64,000 nucleotides of DNA. It comes from Mytilus galloprovincialis. Its lineage: Eukaryota; Mollusca; Bivalvia; Mytilida; Mytilidae. A model generated the notes under the pieces. The model worked only from the letters and a program-made list of their open reading frames with translations, ran no database searches and had not been told where the DNA came from. Within the stretch, counting starts at the first letter, position 1; each line of letters opens with the position of its first letter. Location of the stretch: the NCBI RefSeq assembly GCF_965363235.1, contig NC_134850.1, positions 31,398,102 to 31,462,101 of the forward strand, in the 5' to 3' direction. Made by a program: the position numbers and the translations under genes. Positions 11,401-23,332 of the stretch are shown piece after piece.

Positions 11401-11488
11401 GAATGTAGAGGGGTTAAACTAGTTTGATGGCGCGTCAACACTTCACTGACATGGAACAGTGTGTGCAAGTACAAAACACTTTAAAAAT

Positions 11489-11735
11489 CAAAAGAGGGAC
11501 GAAAGATACCAGAGGGACAGTCAAACTCATAAATCGAAATAAACTGACAACGCCATGGCTAAAAATGAAACATGCAAACAGACAAACAATAGTACATGTG
11601 ACACAACATAGAAAACTGAAGAATAAGCAACACGAACCCCACCAAAACCTAGGGGTGATCTCAGATGCTCCGGAAGGGTAGGCAGATCCTGCTCCAAATG
11701 TGGCAAACCTAATCTTCATCATTAACTATCATAAG
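11489..11735 (-). repeat. retroelement tail, family A
   Basis: Near-consensus copy: AAAGAGGGACGAAAGATACC, AGAGGGACAGTCAAACTCAT, TGACAACGCCATGGCTAAAA, GCAACACGAACCCCACC and GGGTGATCTCAGATGCTCC. The 95-codon minus-strand frame through it is the repeat consensus, not a gene. Confidence 0.8.
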
Positions 11736-11994
11736 ACGTGTATTTCTAAACAATTCACTTGCCTGGCATGGACACAGGTCGGTTCAAGAAAGCTTCTGCT
11801 CAAAACAAATGTATTTTTTTAGCACATAGATTTTCCGTTTCGAGTTCAGACAAGGTCACAATTCATCATGGACATGGCATCTTCGTTCAGTGTTTAGTTG
11901 TGGTTGTATGACAACAAAATTTCTATAGGAATCTATGAGTTTAGACTTGAGTACCTGAGATAACTCACAGTATTTGGTGTGCTTCGTGTCGCTT

Positions 11995-12140
11995 AGCCTT
12001 TTTTTCTATGTTGTGTCTCGTGTACTTATATTTGTCTGTTTGTCTTTATCTTCTTTAGCCATGGCGTTGTCAGCTTTTTTGTTGTTGTTTTTTCGATCTC
12101 TGAGTTTGACGTTGTCGTAAAGAATGATTTTTTTCACCAT
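11995..12140 (+). repeat. retroelement tail, family A (plus orientation)
   Basis: Contains CTATGTTGTGTCTCGTGTAC, TTTGTCTGTTTGTCTTTAT and TTTAGCCATGGCGTTGTCAG, the reverse complement of the family A core. Confidence 0.7.
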
Positions 12141-13365
12141 TAAATCGTTGTCAATAGCCAATTCAAAATTAGAAAAAGCAGTATCGTAAAAACACTTTCA
12201 GTCACTGTTGTTTTGTTTGGGTTTTTTTTTTTTTGGCATATTATGCACTGCAAAAAATTTATCGACATCAGTCTTTTCTTATTTTTTGAAGGAGCAAGTT
12301 TAAACGGACTTGGCGAATCGTAGGGGATATTGGGGTAAGTGGACATGTGGGGTAAGTGGTCAACGCGTTATTTCCGATGGCTGTCTTAATGCGAGTTGTC
12401 TCCCGTCTGACACGTAGCTGATCGACATCAACGGACAAAGTCAAAGAAAAGTTAAATTGACGGTCAATTCACCATAGCAGTAAATATTCATCCATATAAT
12501 TTTTTTGCTGGTTGCGATAATGGAAGTGATAGATAATTAGTAGTTCTAATGAGACTTTCAATGATGCTTTTGATAGTACAATGGCATAAAAAATACACAA
12601 CTAGCTGAATGAAAACATCCTGCTTCTGCAATATGGCGGCGTGCATGTCGTATACCCGCCGAATATGTGCGTTCTCAAAATTGTCTTTAACAATTAATGT
12701 TTGTGGTGTTCCGTTGAAAATAACTTGACTTGATCTAACTTGGATATCAAGGATTACGATTCAAACCCAAAGACTTATTTATCTCTGCGGAAAATTGTTC
12801 CTTTAGTGAAACAGAAGAAGCGGTGCCGTGTTGCAAGTAGCTTGTTATATGACGTCATAGCATTCATTTAAACATATCTTTTAGCAGATCAGTGCACACA
12901 AACACGATAACAACCGAGGTGTCCCATTACCCAATTACCCTGGGGAAAGTGGACAACTCGTGTTGTTAAAAAATAAACATACTTGGTATGTGTCTTTACT
13001 TTTCTATTGTTTTGTGTTTTGCATCAAATTTTATAAAATCTTACTAAAAGGTTATAAAAGGTTTTCAAGGGGATTTTTAACTACATATGAACAAATCCTA
13101 AAGAAAAAAAGGGGGGTGTCAATAACATGTTGGATTGGATACATCCCAAAGAGGTCGAGAATCTGATCTAGTCAAGGTTTGTAAACAATATTTGTTTTAC
13201 GCAATCTTCTTGGTTTTAAGTCTATATATCGACGCCAGTCTTAGTTCTTAATATATAGCGTATAAGACTCTCATATAAAGCAATACAACCTATACATTTT
13301 TTTTTATTTCAGCAAACTGGCTAGAGAGAAAAAAGGATGAACTCCAAAACAAGGAAATTGGTCAA

Positions 13366-14560
13366 AAGAGGGTCTAAAAGAAGCGGTTCGCCATGTAAAG
13401 AGTGGGGGCATGTCTAAATTAAAAGCATCAAATATGTATAATATACCAAGAACAACACTACTTCGGAGACTGAAAACTATGGATCTGGATTCACCAGCAA
13501 CAAAACCCACAGTACTTACTATAAAGGATGAAAAAGCTCTGGTCGGGCATATACTAAGAATGGAGGAAAGACGGTTTTGTTTAACCATCACAGATGTCCG
13601 AAAGCTAGCCTACGAGATAGCCGTGAGGTCGGGGAGAAAACATTGTTTTAACAATGTTAAGAAAAGTGCCGGTTATGATTGGTGGTAAGGGTTTAGAGAT
13701 CGACATCCATGTTTATCTGTACGCATACCAGAGGGTCTTAGCGCAGCACGAAGTTCAATGCTGAATCCAATTGGCATTTCAGCTTACTTTCAAAAGCTTG
13801 GAAGTTTCCTGGATAAACTGAAGATTAAGGTTAAGCCACAGCAAATTTTTAATGCGGATGAGATCCATCAAAGGTTGTTGGTAAAAGAGGCAAAAAGAGT
13901 GTGCACTCCAAAACAAGCGGAGAACGAGGCGAAAATGTTGTGTGATCGCAGAGGCAAGAGTTCTACCACAAATGCTCATCTTTAAGGGACAAAGAGTAAG
14001 CCAAGCATTGATGGGCAATGAACCAGCAAACACATTATTTGCATGCAGTAAGAGTTCATTTATTTATTCAGATTTTTTCAATAATTGGTTTTAAAAGCTG
14101 TTTATACCTAATCTTCCTCCTCAGAGGCCTGTTCTGCTCATACTGGATGAACATTCTTCACACATAACAGTGGATCTGTTGGAAACAGCCGTATCTAATC
14201 AGATAGAAATGTTCTGTCTTCCTCCGCATACAACCACTGGACACAGCCACTCGATAGAAACGTATTTGGACCGCTGAAAAGGTCGTACAATCTATGTTGT
14301 GAAGCATTTCTGAGGCAGAATTAAGGAAGAATAGTCACGAGCTACGATTTTTGTGGCTTATTCAAGCAAGCCTTTAATGAAAAAATGAATCTGGTGAATA
14401 TATTAAGTGGCTTCAGAGCTACTGGGATATATCCATTTTAACCGAATGCTATCCCAATTGAGGCATATGAACCATCAAAGACGTCTGTGTTCGATGTCGA
14501 GGTTGGAGCATCAACAGAGAATGGCCATGGTGTTAGCAATAAGCAGAACCAGTCGCGAGT
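13366..14560 (+). pseudogene. pogo-type DDE transposase, broken
   Basis: Order of recognisable pieces: a psq-type HTH (EGLKEAVRHVKSGG, then NIPRTTLLRRLK), and a CENP-B-like segment (KSAGYDWW, stop, GFRDRHPCLS, PEGLSAARSSM). The first catalytic aspartate is in QQIFNADE (near 13,850). The second is in VLLILDEHSSH (near 14,135-14,160). The third is in LDRNVFGPLKRSYN (near 14,252-14,293), reached only after a frameshift. In-frame stops occur at 13,686 and after 13,983. The three acidic positions fit DDE_1/pogo transposases. The lysine/glutamate-rich tail to about 14,880 is broken by stops. It is not functional as written. Confidence 0.82.
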
Positions 14561-14875
14561 AACTACAACCACTAATTAATAGCAACCTGTCTTTGCCGTG
14601 TCACCACAAGTTCTGAAGGAAACTATTAGAGGGAAATTCTAAGAACCCCTGAAGTCGTCAAAGAAAGAACGGAGAAAAAGACCAGAGGAGAAACTGAGGC
14701 TAGATGTCTGACAGAAAGAGAATTTTAAAATGAACTGAAACGAAAAGAAGAAGAGAGAAAGAGTTCAAGAGGGAAAGGATCAAAGTAAAAGGGAGAGGGA
14801 GGAAAAGAAGAAGACGAAAGAACTGGAACAAACATTGAAGAGCAGTAAGGCAAAGAAGAACACAAAGAGGCGTTA

Positions 14876-15130
14876 AATAAGACAAGACACACAAGGACAA
14901 ACAACAACGTATAACATCGAAAACTAAAAACAAATGAGAAACACGACCCGAAAAAAAACTTGGGCGACTTCAGGTGCTCAGAAAGGGTAAGCAGCCAGGT
15001 CATAATACTCCAAACCAAACAAAAGACTTTAAATCCTCCTTGTAACTATACAAACAAGGCTCTGTGTTGAAGGCCTCATCTTGACCTATAATTGTTCACT
15101 TTTATAAATTGTTATCTTCCTATATCTATG
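14876..15130 (-). repeat. family A and family B fragments nested in the pogo element
   Basis: AACACGACCC...GGGCGACTTCAGGTGCTCAG...AAGGGTAAGCAG is a diverged family A tail. It is followed by CAAGGCTCTGTGTTGAAGGC...TTGACCTATAATTG...ATCTTCCTATATCTATG, the reverse complement of the family B variant at 34,298-34,420. Confidence 0.6.
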
Positions 15131-16214
15131 TATTTGCAAGATTGATTGATTGACATATACGTGTCATGCATAATCAGGACGAGAACACAAACACAAATTC
15201 AACAGAACAGAATGGCATACCATTAAAAATAGGGAAGAGTGTTGGTCGATTTTAGAACGCAGCAATCATGACTGGAATTATTATTCCCTTCGGGATATGT
15301 CAAGAAGTCACAAAAACAAAAATAACCATGACTTAAATTTCCATCAAAAAGGAAAAAGAAAAATCTAAAACCAATCAAAATTTACAATATTCGAAAATTA
15401 TTCCACACATACCCTCCCAAAAAAAAGGACAATGAATAAAATATGAAAGCACAATTTCTGAATTTCTATATTTGCAGACCATTTCTGAGAGGGAGAGGTA
15501 GACACTGAATTAATAAGAAGTAACATGCTGAATTAAAAGCTAATATATTGGTTAATAGAAGCATCATGCAGTTGGCAGTCGGAAGTTAGGCGCAAATACA
15601 TTTTTTTATGATCAATCAATCTGACAGAGATAGGAGTTAGGAAGAAAAGGTGGAACCGTGGCGATTAACCCAAGAACATGGACTGTGAACACTTCTTTTA
15701 CACTTACTCATATATGACCAGTTACCCCAATACATGGGGTAAGTGGTCATTTTTCGCTGTTTGATCTAGTCCTTGATCTCAATCAAGCCCGTGATAGGAA
15801 ATGAAAAAAATGCCTACAAATATGAAAAAAGGTCTACACAGAATTTATTAGAACGCAGATGGAAAATAGCATGCATGTCCCAGTGAGCTGAAACGTGTGT
15901 ATACGCTTAATGTGTCCATTTACTCCATTCTCCCCTACATGTCGCGGAATTTTAACTGAAACTATTCGTCAAATAATATACTACAAGACTTATCTGACAA
16001 AGTGATATATAAAAGCGAAAAAGGTAGTAATTTCGTATATCAGTTGAGTGCAAACTATTGACCATAAGGTTTTATAATACACAAAATGTGAAGGAATGGA
16101 AGTGATCTAGTTCCGTGTTAAAATTGTAGGTTTTTTACTCTATTCCTTTTCCGTTGATTTCCAAAAGCTTCTTCATATTTAGGTTCTGGAGTATTTATGA
16201 GTTACTAGTTTTAG

Positions 16215-16500
16215 GAATATAAAAATATGTGGTATGATTGCCAATGAAACAACTCTCCACAAGAGACCAAAATGACACAGAAACAAACAACTATAGGTCA
16301 CCGTACGATCTCAACAATGAGCAAAGCACATACCGCATAGTCAGCTATAAAAGGCCACGAAATGACAATGTAAAATAATTCAAACAAGAAAACTAACGCC
16401 CTAATTTATATTAAAAAAAATGATCGAAACACAAATATGTAACACATAAACAAACGACAACCACTGAATTACAGGTTCCTGGCTTGGTTACAGGCACTTA
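16215..16500 (+). repeat. interspersed repeat family B
   Basis: A long copy: ATGTGGTATGATTGCCAATG, ACTCTCCACAAGAGACC, TATAGGTCACCGTACG, CATACCGCATAGTCAGC, ACGACAACCACTGAATTACA and CTGGCTTGGTTACAGGC. Confidence 0.8.
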
Positions 16501-17529
16501 CATACATAATGTGGTATGCTTAAAATATTACTACTACTACATTGAAGAAGAAACTAAAGTTTGTGTCTGAATTATCAATAAAATGACTACACTTTTAAGC
16601 AGTCAAAACTTAGTATATTATATAGATAATAAGAAAAAAGAATACTGAAAAGATTATTTTAACATGTGATGATAGCTAAGGAAAAACATATCAATCAAAT
16701 GTAAGCAAACATATTTCAATTTTCAATTTATAAAAGGGGTACAAAGTCACATTAACTGTAAACCAACTTATTTTCGCCGATCACTTGTTTCGTGTAAAGC
16801 TCTCTCGCGATTTAATTTCCTGATTTTCAAATTTACTTGATGCAGTTAGATAAAGAAAAATCTAAGTTTTACATATTTGCGCCGATTTATACATGTTAGC
16901 GGTAGTTTTCTACTTGAGAAAGTCGCGGAAATAAATCGCGAATATGTTTGGTTATAGAAGTCATGCAGTTTAAGCAACTCATTAAGCAATCACTTCATTC
17001 TTTCCCATCGTTGGCTGTCACTAAAGGAGGAATTTCTAGTACTGATATCACGTATCTTTTCTGTTCTATAATGTATAATACTACACTTTCTAAATCATAT
17101 TACTGTGGATGCATTATTATTCGTTGGATGCCAATTTTCGGGTTTTTTGGGGTTACAGTTGAACCATGAATTTACATGTGCAACGGAGTACTAATTTTCT
17201 ATCAGGTTGTATGCAAACTTTGGCAAAAGCACGAAATTACATAGCATGAAAGAGAATAATTTCCGCAAACCACGAAAGTTAGTACCCTAGAAAATAAATG
17301 AATCCACAGTAATTGAATTATTGAGAAACATGTTTGGAGCAGATATGAAAATGATAAGACAGAAATAAGACTAAACGACAAAATTGACCAGCGCGGTCAA
17401 CTGACTGATTGACAATTCAACCTTTCTTAATGCTGAATCTTGTTTCAAAGAAACTTTGGCACGTGATAAGGACGTTCCAATTAAAGAAACAAAATAGTGT
17501 AAAGCTATACAACGTATCCAATGAAAATG

Positions 17530-17800
17530 AGAGGCGTCGAATACCACAGGAACATTAAAACGCATGCGTCAAAAACCCCAAAAAATTAAACGCATGCGTC
17601 GAAAATAAGCTGACAACACCATGGCTAAAACAAACGTAAATGAACGCAAAACACGACATAAAGAACCAAAGACCCCACTTAAAACTAGGAATGATCTGAG
17701 GTACTACGGAAGGACAAGCTTTCAAACTCCAGATATGGCATCTGTCGTGTTACCCATGTTAGAATAATCCCAGTAATAAGTATAATTCGATAGGTCACAT
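17530..17800 (-). repeat. retroelement tail, family A, shared by both paralog blocks
   Basis: Family A core (TGACAACACCATGGCTAAAA) with the same flank, AAAATGAGAGGCGTC, and the same far end, GTGTTACCCATG...ATTCGATAGGTCA, as 37,245-37,520. Presence at the same place in both blocks means the insertion is older than the duplication. Confidence 0.7.
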
Positions 17801-17852
17801 TCGGCTTTCTCGTTTTATTCGTGCAGAATAACAAAGCAATTATACACACATC

Positions 17853-17858
17853 TTTATT
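17853..17858 (-). terminator. polyadenylation signal of secreted-protein gene 1
   Basis: AATAAA on the minus strand, 10 bp past the stop codon at 17,868. The equivalent signal in paralog 2 is at 39,518-39,523, in a conserved ACACATCTTTATT context. Confidence 0.6.
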
Positions 17859-17867
17859 TTTTCATGA

Positions 17868-20800
17868 TTATGTGGTGGTTGGCATCGTGACAGTAGTACC
17901 TGCAGTGGTGACAACAACAGGTGCAACAACAACAGGAACTACTATTGGAGCAGCAGCAGCTTAAATAGAAAATAAAATAATAAATTCTGAATCATCAGTA
18001 AAATAAAGAATAAATTTGTGTATTTTGCCTCTATCCAAGGAAACTACTGAGCACAGAAATAGAGACATTTAAAGATGACGATAAACTATTGAAATTGGTG
18101 AATGAAATGATTTTGTAAGCTTATAATTATATTTGGTAACATATGTCTTAGCGGACGCAAATTGCTAAAATAAAAAGTCCTTGGTATCAAAATTTACTAG
18201 TATTACTGGTTAATGTCAGTTATCAGATTAAAAAAAACATTTCTCGGGAATATTACGTTTTCTGACACAAAAAGATGTAAACTGTGGCGAAGTGTGTGTT
18301 ATTGTAATATCTGAATAATTTAGTAGAAATATATAAAATTTATATTATTTTTTTGTTATTTTCCCAAAATGTGCCTCTCCTAAATATTTGCATCAAACTT
18401 CCATAGCAAAACTATAACAAAACGTAAATAGGTAATTTGAGTACATTTATTTTCTCTTTTTTTATTACAAAAAAACAAATTTATGTAATGAATTTAAAAA
18501 AAATAGATTAAAAAGGGGATTTCATTTTCCTAGAAAAAAATATATTATGGACTTATAAGAAGGACTTCAGGGGCGTACGGTAGATCGTATGTGTTTGAGG
18601 TAGACGACGTGATCTTTCAGATTGATGATCTAATTGACTAAACACTCAAGTCCAAGGCTCAAATAAATTCATCGTAAACTGTGAGTCATTCACAAATCAG
18701 AGTTCATGACCCGAAAAAACATGAAAAACTACACCAATCTTTTCATTGTTTTTATCTTAATTAAGAAGAGTATTACAGAAAGAAACATAGGATGCATTTC
18801 AATAAATATATTTCAAATATTTTCTTTAATTCAAAGTTTGAAATCTTAATATATGTATTCTAAAGGTTCTAGCAAAATTGTGACTCATTTCTAATTAAAT
18901 AATAAATGTCTGAAGAAATGCCAAAAACCGAAATTTCAGAAATCTTGGCAAATTTTTAATATTCACAAAGATGTACTACACGAACATCTAATATTATTTA
19001 ATAATATTTTTGTGAAAAGTATGTATTTTAATTTGTGAAACTATCTTTTAGGAAAATGATATAGACTTTCTCATAATCAATTTCCATTAAGATTTGAAAA
19101 CGTTAACAGTTATAACCTGCAAGTAAAACGAATACAAAAAAACAAGCCCTTCTCCGACGTGATCACAACTGCTACCTCAGGCTCGTGGTCCCGTCACGTG
19201 GACCCGGCACGTGGGCTCGGCACGTGGGCCCGGCACGAGGGTCAGATAAGGTTAATACATACCTGCTGCTGGAGCTGCTGCTGGAGCTGCTGCTGGAGCT
19301 GCTGCTGCCGGAAACAAGGCGGATGCTGCAATAAAAAATAATTTATTTTTGTGAAAATTTTAAATTGAAATCAGGATAGCGAAACATTTTGAAACATAAC
19401 TAATAATTTGACGTTTCTAGGCTTTATGATAATATGGCTGCCTCGATGTATGTCTAAACGGTACATAAATATGTATAATATGACCATTGTTTTTTTTCTG
19501 TTTGAATGGTTTAACACTAGTAATTTTGGGACCTTTTATAGCGTTTTGTTCGGTGTGAGCCAAGGCTCCCTGTTTAAGGCCGTACATTGACCTATAATGG
19601 TTTTCTTTTATGAATTGTTATTTGGATGGAGAGTTGTCTTATTGGCACTCACACAACATCTTCCTATATCTATAAATTGTCGAAATATTGTTTCGGGATG
19701 CCTTGTGATATGTTCACTGGTAAATATTGAAAATTTCAATTACAGATCAATATCCAAATCATATTGAAATAAATTATCATGCCTGTATCCAGATTACGGA
19801 ACTTTAAAATTTGTGTATACTACGCATTAAACGACTTGTAGCATATGTCAGATCTTTTTAGGCATTGTTTGATAAATTGTAAAAAAAAATACAAAATACT
19901 GCAATTAAATGCAAATCAAAAAGTGGGAAAAAACTAATAAATACAACGCTTAACATCAACGGAATAAGTGTTAAACAACTGCCATATTCTTGAATTTTCC
20001 TAAGAAAATGGTGGATTAAACCTGGTTTTATAGCTTTCCAAACCTCCTACTTACATTACAGATACTTATAATTTCGTTATATTGACTTGCATCACATCAG
20101 ATTCCTATCTAGGGCTAGAATTACGCTCTCGTTTAGGCAATGTTGAGCAAGCATTTGACCGATTGACCAGAGTTTACAATACTAGAAGCAGAGATGTGAA
20201 AAATGTCCAACGATGATTATTACTAGTTTTTTATTCAAAAAACGGTGATGTATCCATTCAATGCTACACTGGTAATAATTATGAGTAAGTTGAAACGTTT
20301 ATTGATATATTCTTAACAATCATAAATTTTATAAATACAGTCAAACCTCTTTTAAGAAACCACCCAAGGGAGAGCAAAAAAGTTGTCTCTTGAGACAGGT
20401 GATCTTTTAATACATGTTCAGTCCATATGAAATGCACTGCAGAGGAAACTTAAAATAATGATCTTCTTACACAGGTATCGCTTAAAACAATTGGTCTCTA
20501 AAGCAGGTTTGACTGTATTTGAGTTTGGTGCCTCAATCATAGAAAGAGAGAGTCATAAATCATTACTTTAGGGCAGTTCGAAAAAAATTAACGTGAAATA
20601 AGATTCAAAAATATTTAATTGTACTTCGATTTGAAACAGACATAATCAATCCAATTTTGTAATTTGTTTGAAAAAAAATCTGAAATACTAAAGAAAAAAA
20701 GCATGATCTGATTACAAAGAGAGAAAGTCAAAAATGTAAATGAGGCAAACATTTATATAGACAATTTTGTTTATCTGTGTGAATTTCTTAATTTCCAGAG

Positions 20801-22367
20801 CTTTGTAAAAATTCCCGTTCTGGATTCCATTACTGTGTCAATATTTGCATAATATTTTTGCTAAAGGAGAGGTAATACAGCTAAAGTATTCTATTCCTGA
20901 GGTGGAAAAGCCTTAGTATTTAAAAAAAAATCAAAATTTTGTAAAAAAACTAATTCATAATTATGACCATATCAGTGATAGTTAATCTCAACTCAGAAGT
21001 ACTGACTACTGGGCTGGTGATACCTTCGGGTAATGTAATACAACTCCATTAGGAGTGGCATCAACCCAGTGTTGGAAATAAACTTATCAATAGTGAAATT
21101 TCTTTTAAGTTTCCAATCACAAGAAACGTTTCAAATGGTAGAAAGTGAAATCACATAAATACTGAACTCCGAGGAAAATTCAAAACGGAAAGTCATTCAT
21201 CAAATGGCAAAATCAAATGATAAAACACATCAAACGAATTGACAACAGCTGTCATACTTCTGACTTGGTACAGGCATTTTCAAATTAAGATTTAGTGATA
21301 TATATAAAAAAAAATGTCCGATCAAATTAAAATATATATATATATATAAACAGCATACCAGTTGATTCCTTTAATAAAAACAAACTTAATGTCAATCATA
21401 TCAGAGATCAATTTCCATTCACTAGAATAATTACATATCCATATATGGGTATACTGTCAAAAACTAAGAAAGTCAATTAATGTTCTTATGACTATAAACC
21501 AATGAGAGAAAATAGTGAACAGTTTGATGACCTTTATCATATACTTTTTAAACCAGAAATGTTAAGGAAGTTTGCTTGTCATGTTTTGGGGATTTTTTTG
21601 GAGTCCTCTGGTCTTATCCATTTGAATGCCGTTAATAAATTTGCCCATTGATCCCTATTTTTCTTTTTATAAATCTTTTACGTGTATAATGATAAGCCAT
21701 CTGTAAAAGTCTTATAATTTTTTATTTTTTTTTTTTTAAGTTTTTGAGAACTTAAACTCGTCAGTGATAAAGCTATATAAAGTCAAGAGCAAATATATTC
21801 CCGCCAAAATTGCAATGGCTAATATCTTGACTGTCCCTTTGGTATCTTTTGTTCCTCTTTTGAAACAAGCACATTGGCCAATATTTTTTTTGCTCTTTTC
21901 ATTCCTCTATTATTCCCCTATCAATATAAACTAGTGTTTTGAAAAGTTAATTATTTTGAAACTAAAAAGCGAACTCCCTTAAATGTCAATACGAATAAAC
22001 TTTTATCAACATAAAAACTAACCGTGTGTTTAACAGAACATACCTTCAAAATCAAACTTTTATTGCGGAATTTAGATATACCAAGACAATAACGAACGTT
22101 AAAAGTGAGTAGTGAATATTTGTTATATTGGTACTTACCTAAGAGGGGTAATAATAACAGCGGCAATAACGCACCAAGGCCACCTAGGCCACCAAGTCCA
22201 CCGCCACCACCACCACCTCCCCCACCGCCAAATCCTCCTCCTCCTCCATCAAAACCGTCCAATGATCCATCATCGGGTACATCGATAACAACAGCTCCAT
22301 GAACAGGACCAAGTATTAATCCGATAAAAACCGTGATGACAAGGATGGTCAGTTTAAAAAAATCCAT
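17868..22367 (-). CDS. secreted Gly/Ala/Pro-rich modular protein, paralog 1 (3 coding exons)
   Basis: Exons 22,367-22,139, 19,325-19,263 and 17,959-17,868 join into one 384-bp frame (127 aa plus stop). Every junction is GT-AG and phase 1. Exon 1: signal peptide (about 1-24, LTILVITVFIGLILG core), acidic linker VPDDGSLDGFD (30-40), glycine-rich block (41-65) and Leu-rich end. Exon 2: residues 77-97, Ala with Pro every fourth residue. Exon 3: AAAAPIVVPVVV start, Val/Thr tail ending MPTTT. The same architecture is found in paralog 2 (46,549-39,609), which strongly supports the model. I do not recognise the family. It resembles silk-like or shell/byssus matrix proteins in composition only. A conserved TATA box and leader exon lie at 28,688-28,743. 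The leader intron contains the recombinase gene on the other strand. Confidence 0.8.
19190..19240. promoter_or_regulatory. CACGTG (E-box) cluster in intron 2 of paralog 1
   Basis: Three CACGTG palindromes and one CACGAG variant repeat in CGGCACGTGGGC-like units, starting about 20 bp beyond the exon 2 donor. Paralog 2 has three CACGTG sites in the same intron position (43,200-43,340). Regulatory function is inferred. Confidence 0.4.
19545..19675 (-). repeat. interspersed repeat family B (reverse)
   Basis: Contains CGGTGTGAGCCAAGGCTCCC, GGCCGTACATTGACCTATAA, GGATGGAGAGTTGTCTTATT and CATCTTCCTATATCTATA, the reverse complement of 34,298-34,420. It lies in intron 1 of paralog 1. Confidence 0.75.
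20338..20515. mobile_element. 178-bp MITE, Tc1/mariner-like ends
   Basis: Ends CAGTCAAACC and GGTTTGACTG are exact inverted repeats, flanked by TA on both sides (20,336-20,337 and 20,516-20,517). The element contains a diverged inner pair of direct motifs around TTGTCTCTTGAGACAGG. The paralogous intron at about 44,755-44,775 shows the empty site, with the flanks AACAATCATAAA and a TTTGTATCTCAAG-like block joined directly. Confidence 0.8.
20880..21070 (-). repeat. interspersed repeat family C, distal part
   Basis: Matches 33,565-33,750: ATTCTATTCCTGAGGTGGAAAAGCC, TGACTACTGGGCTGGTGATACC and ACTCCATTAGGAGTGGCA...ACCCAGTG align with TCTATTCCTGGTAAAAG..., GACTACTGGGCTGGTGAAAC and CCAGCAGTGGTACGACCCAGTG. 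Confidence 0.65.
21138..21300 (+). repeat. interspersed repeat family D
   Basis: Family D is recognised by ATACTGAACTCCGAGGAAAA, TTCAAAACGGAAAGTC, AAATGGCAAAATCAAA and ACAGCTGTCATACTTCTGAC...GGTACAGGCATTTTC. Other plus copies: 43,730-43,950, 50,740-50,895, 59,505-59,710 and 62,035-62,500. Reverse copies: 42,345-42,625, 46,085-46,225 and 49,560-49,760. Confidence 0.75.
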
Positions 22368-23282
22368 CTATTCACAGCAAAAACTAATTAGCATTGGCAT
22401 TTATACATTTAAAACAATAACTGTTTGTTTATGGGTCTTATTTTAAACCTTGACGTGGTCTGTTTTTTTTTTTTTTTTGACATATGGATTGGAATTTCCC
22501 TCTGATATCTTTCTTCTCTCTTTGAGCATAGGAACACAAATACAAAAAAGTACCGGTATCTTAACCAAGATTGCAGAATTTTTAAATCAATATTAACGAA
22601 ACAGATGCAGATAGCATTATCATTGTTTAACAATAAACGTTAAAAAAGAATATTACAAACATATCTATATACCTCCTTAAAAAGGAATTGTAGAGATATT
22701 GTAACAGTTACAAAAACAATTCTGTAAATCATAAAAAAAATGAATGAAAAAAACTATCAAACTCAAAATGAAATTTAATTTGAAAAATTAAAAAATTTCT
22801 GTTACTTTTCGAACTCTGAGAAGACGGTTCCTCGCGTGTTTTATTATTCAACAAAGTATGCCTAGTGTTATACATATTTCATAGTTAATTTAATCCACAA
22901 CTATGTATAAGTTTAATTTCATGAAAATGGGAACTATTTCACTTTATTCAACAATAAAAACAGCACTCTTCTTAGCGAATGTACAACATGATGAAGTGAC
23001 ATATTAAGAAAAAATATAGTTCCATGCAATATCTTCTTTTTTTCCCCTCTGTTTTTTTTTTTTTTTTTAACAACATAAATAAATATTATTAATCGTATTA
23101 TTTTAGCAATTTGTGATTCGTTAAGACTTGGTCACATGTTCATTTGTATTTACTCAGGCTGCACGCTAATTCTGCTATATTTAGCGTTTCGTAGGTCAGA
23201 AACAGCATATTGCACAGAGCATACAGCATGTTACTAAAAATACATTTAAAAAAAACCAATTATCGTCACATGTTCTTCTCGG

Positions 23283-23290
23283 CCAATCAA
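23283..23290 (+). promoter_or_regulatory. CCAAT box upstream of the recombinase gene
   Basis: GGCCAATCA lies about 50 bp before the ATG at 23,333. No TATA box is evident at a suitable distance, so a TATA-less promoter is likely. This is a weak motif-based call. Confidence 0.3.
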
Positions 23291-23332
23291 AACGACTTCC
23301 TGTCTAGACTGTTGCAGTAGTTGCAGACGATC

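Larger units (their letters stand above)
12323..15935 (+). mobile_element. complete but inactive pogo/Tigger-like DNA transposon
   Basis: The left end (from 12,323, GGGGATATTGGGGTAAGTGG) and the reverse complement of the right end (to 15,935, GGGGAGAATGGAGTAAATGG) form terminal inverted repeats differing at only a few positions. Both are flanked by TA (12,321-12,322 and 15,936-15,937), the pogo/Tc1-mariner target duplication. Subterminal GGGGTAAGTGG motifs occur twice at the left end and as an inverted pair at 15,723-15,750. Inside lies a decayed transposase with HTH, CENP-B-like and DDE motifs. Total length is 3613 bp. Family A and family B fragments (14,876-15,130) are nested inside. Confidence 0.85.

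Noticed and set aside
19159..19341. Plus-strand Cys/Trp/Ser repeat open frame
   Set aside because: Antisense of the Ala/Pro exon 2 of paralog 1 and its E-box-containing flank.
22105..22302. Plus-strand proline-rich open frame
   Set aside because: It is the antisense of the polyglycine exon 1 of paralog 1. GGN codons read as CCN on the other strand.
22400..22405. TATAAA 33 bp upstream of the ATG of paralog 1 as its promoter
   Set aside because: It would leave almost no 5' leader and is not conserved in paralog 2, whereas the distant TATA box plus leader donor is conserved in sequence and spacing.
23321..23332. Starting the recombinase four codons earlier at the TTG at 23,321
   Set aside because: It is not an ATG. 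The ATG at 23,333 has a strong initiation context.
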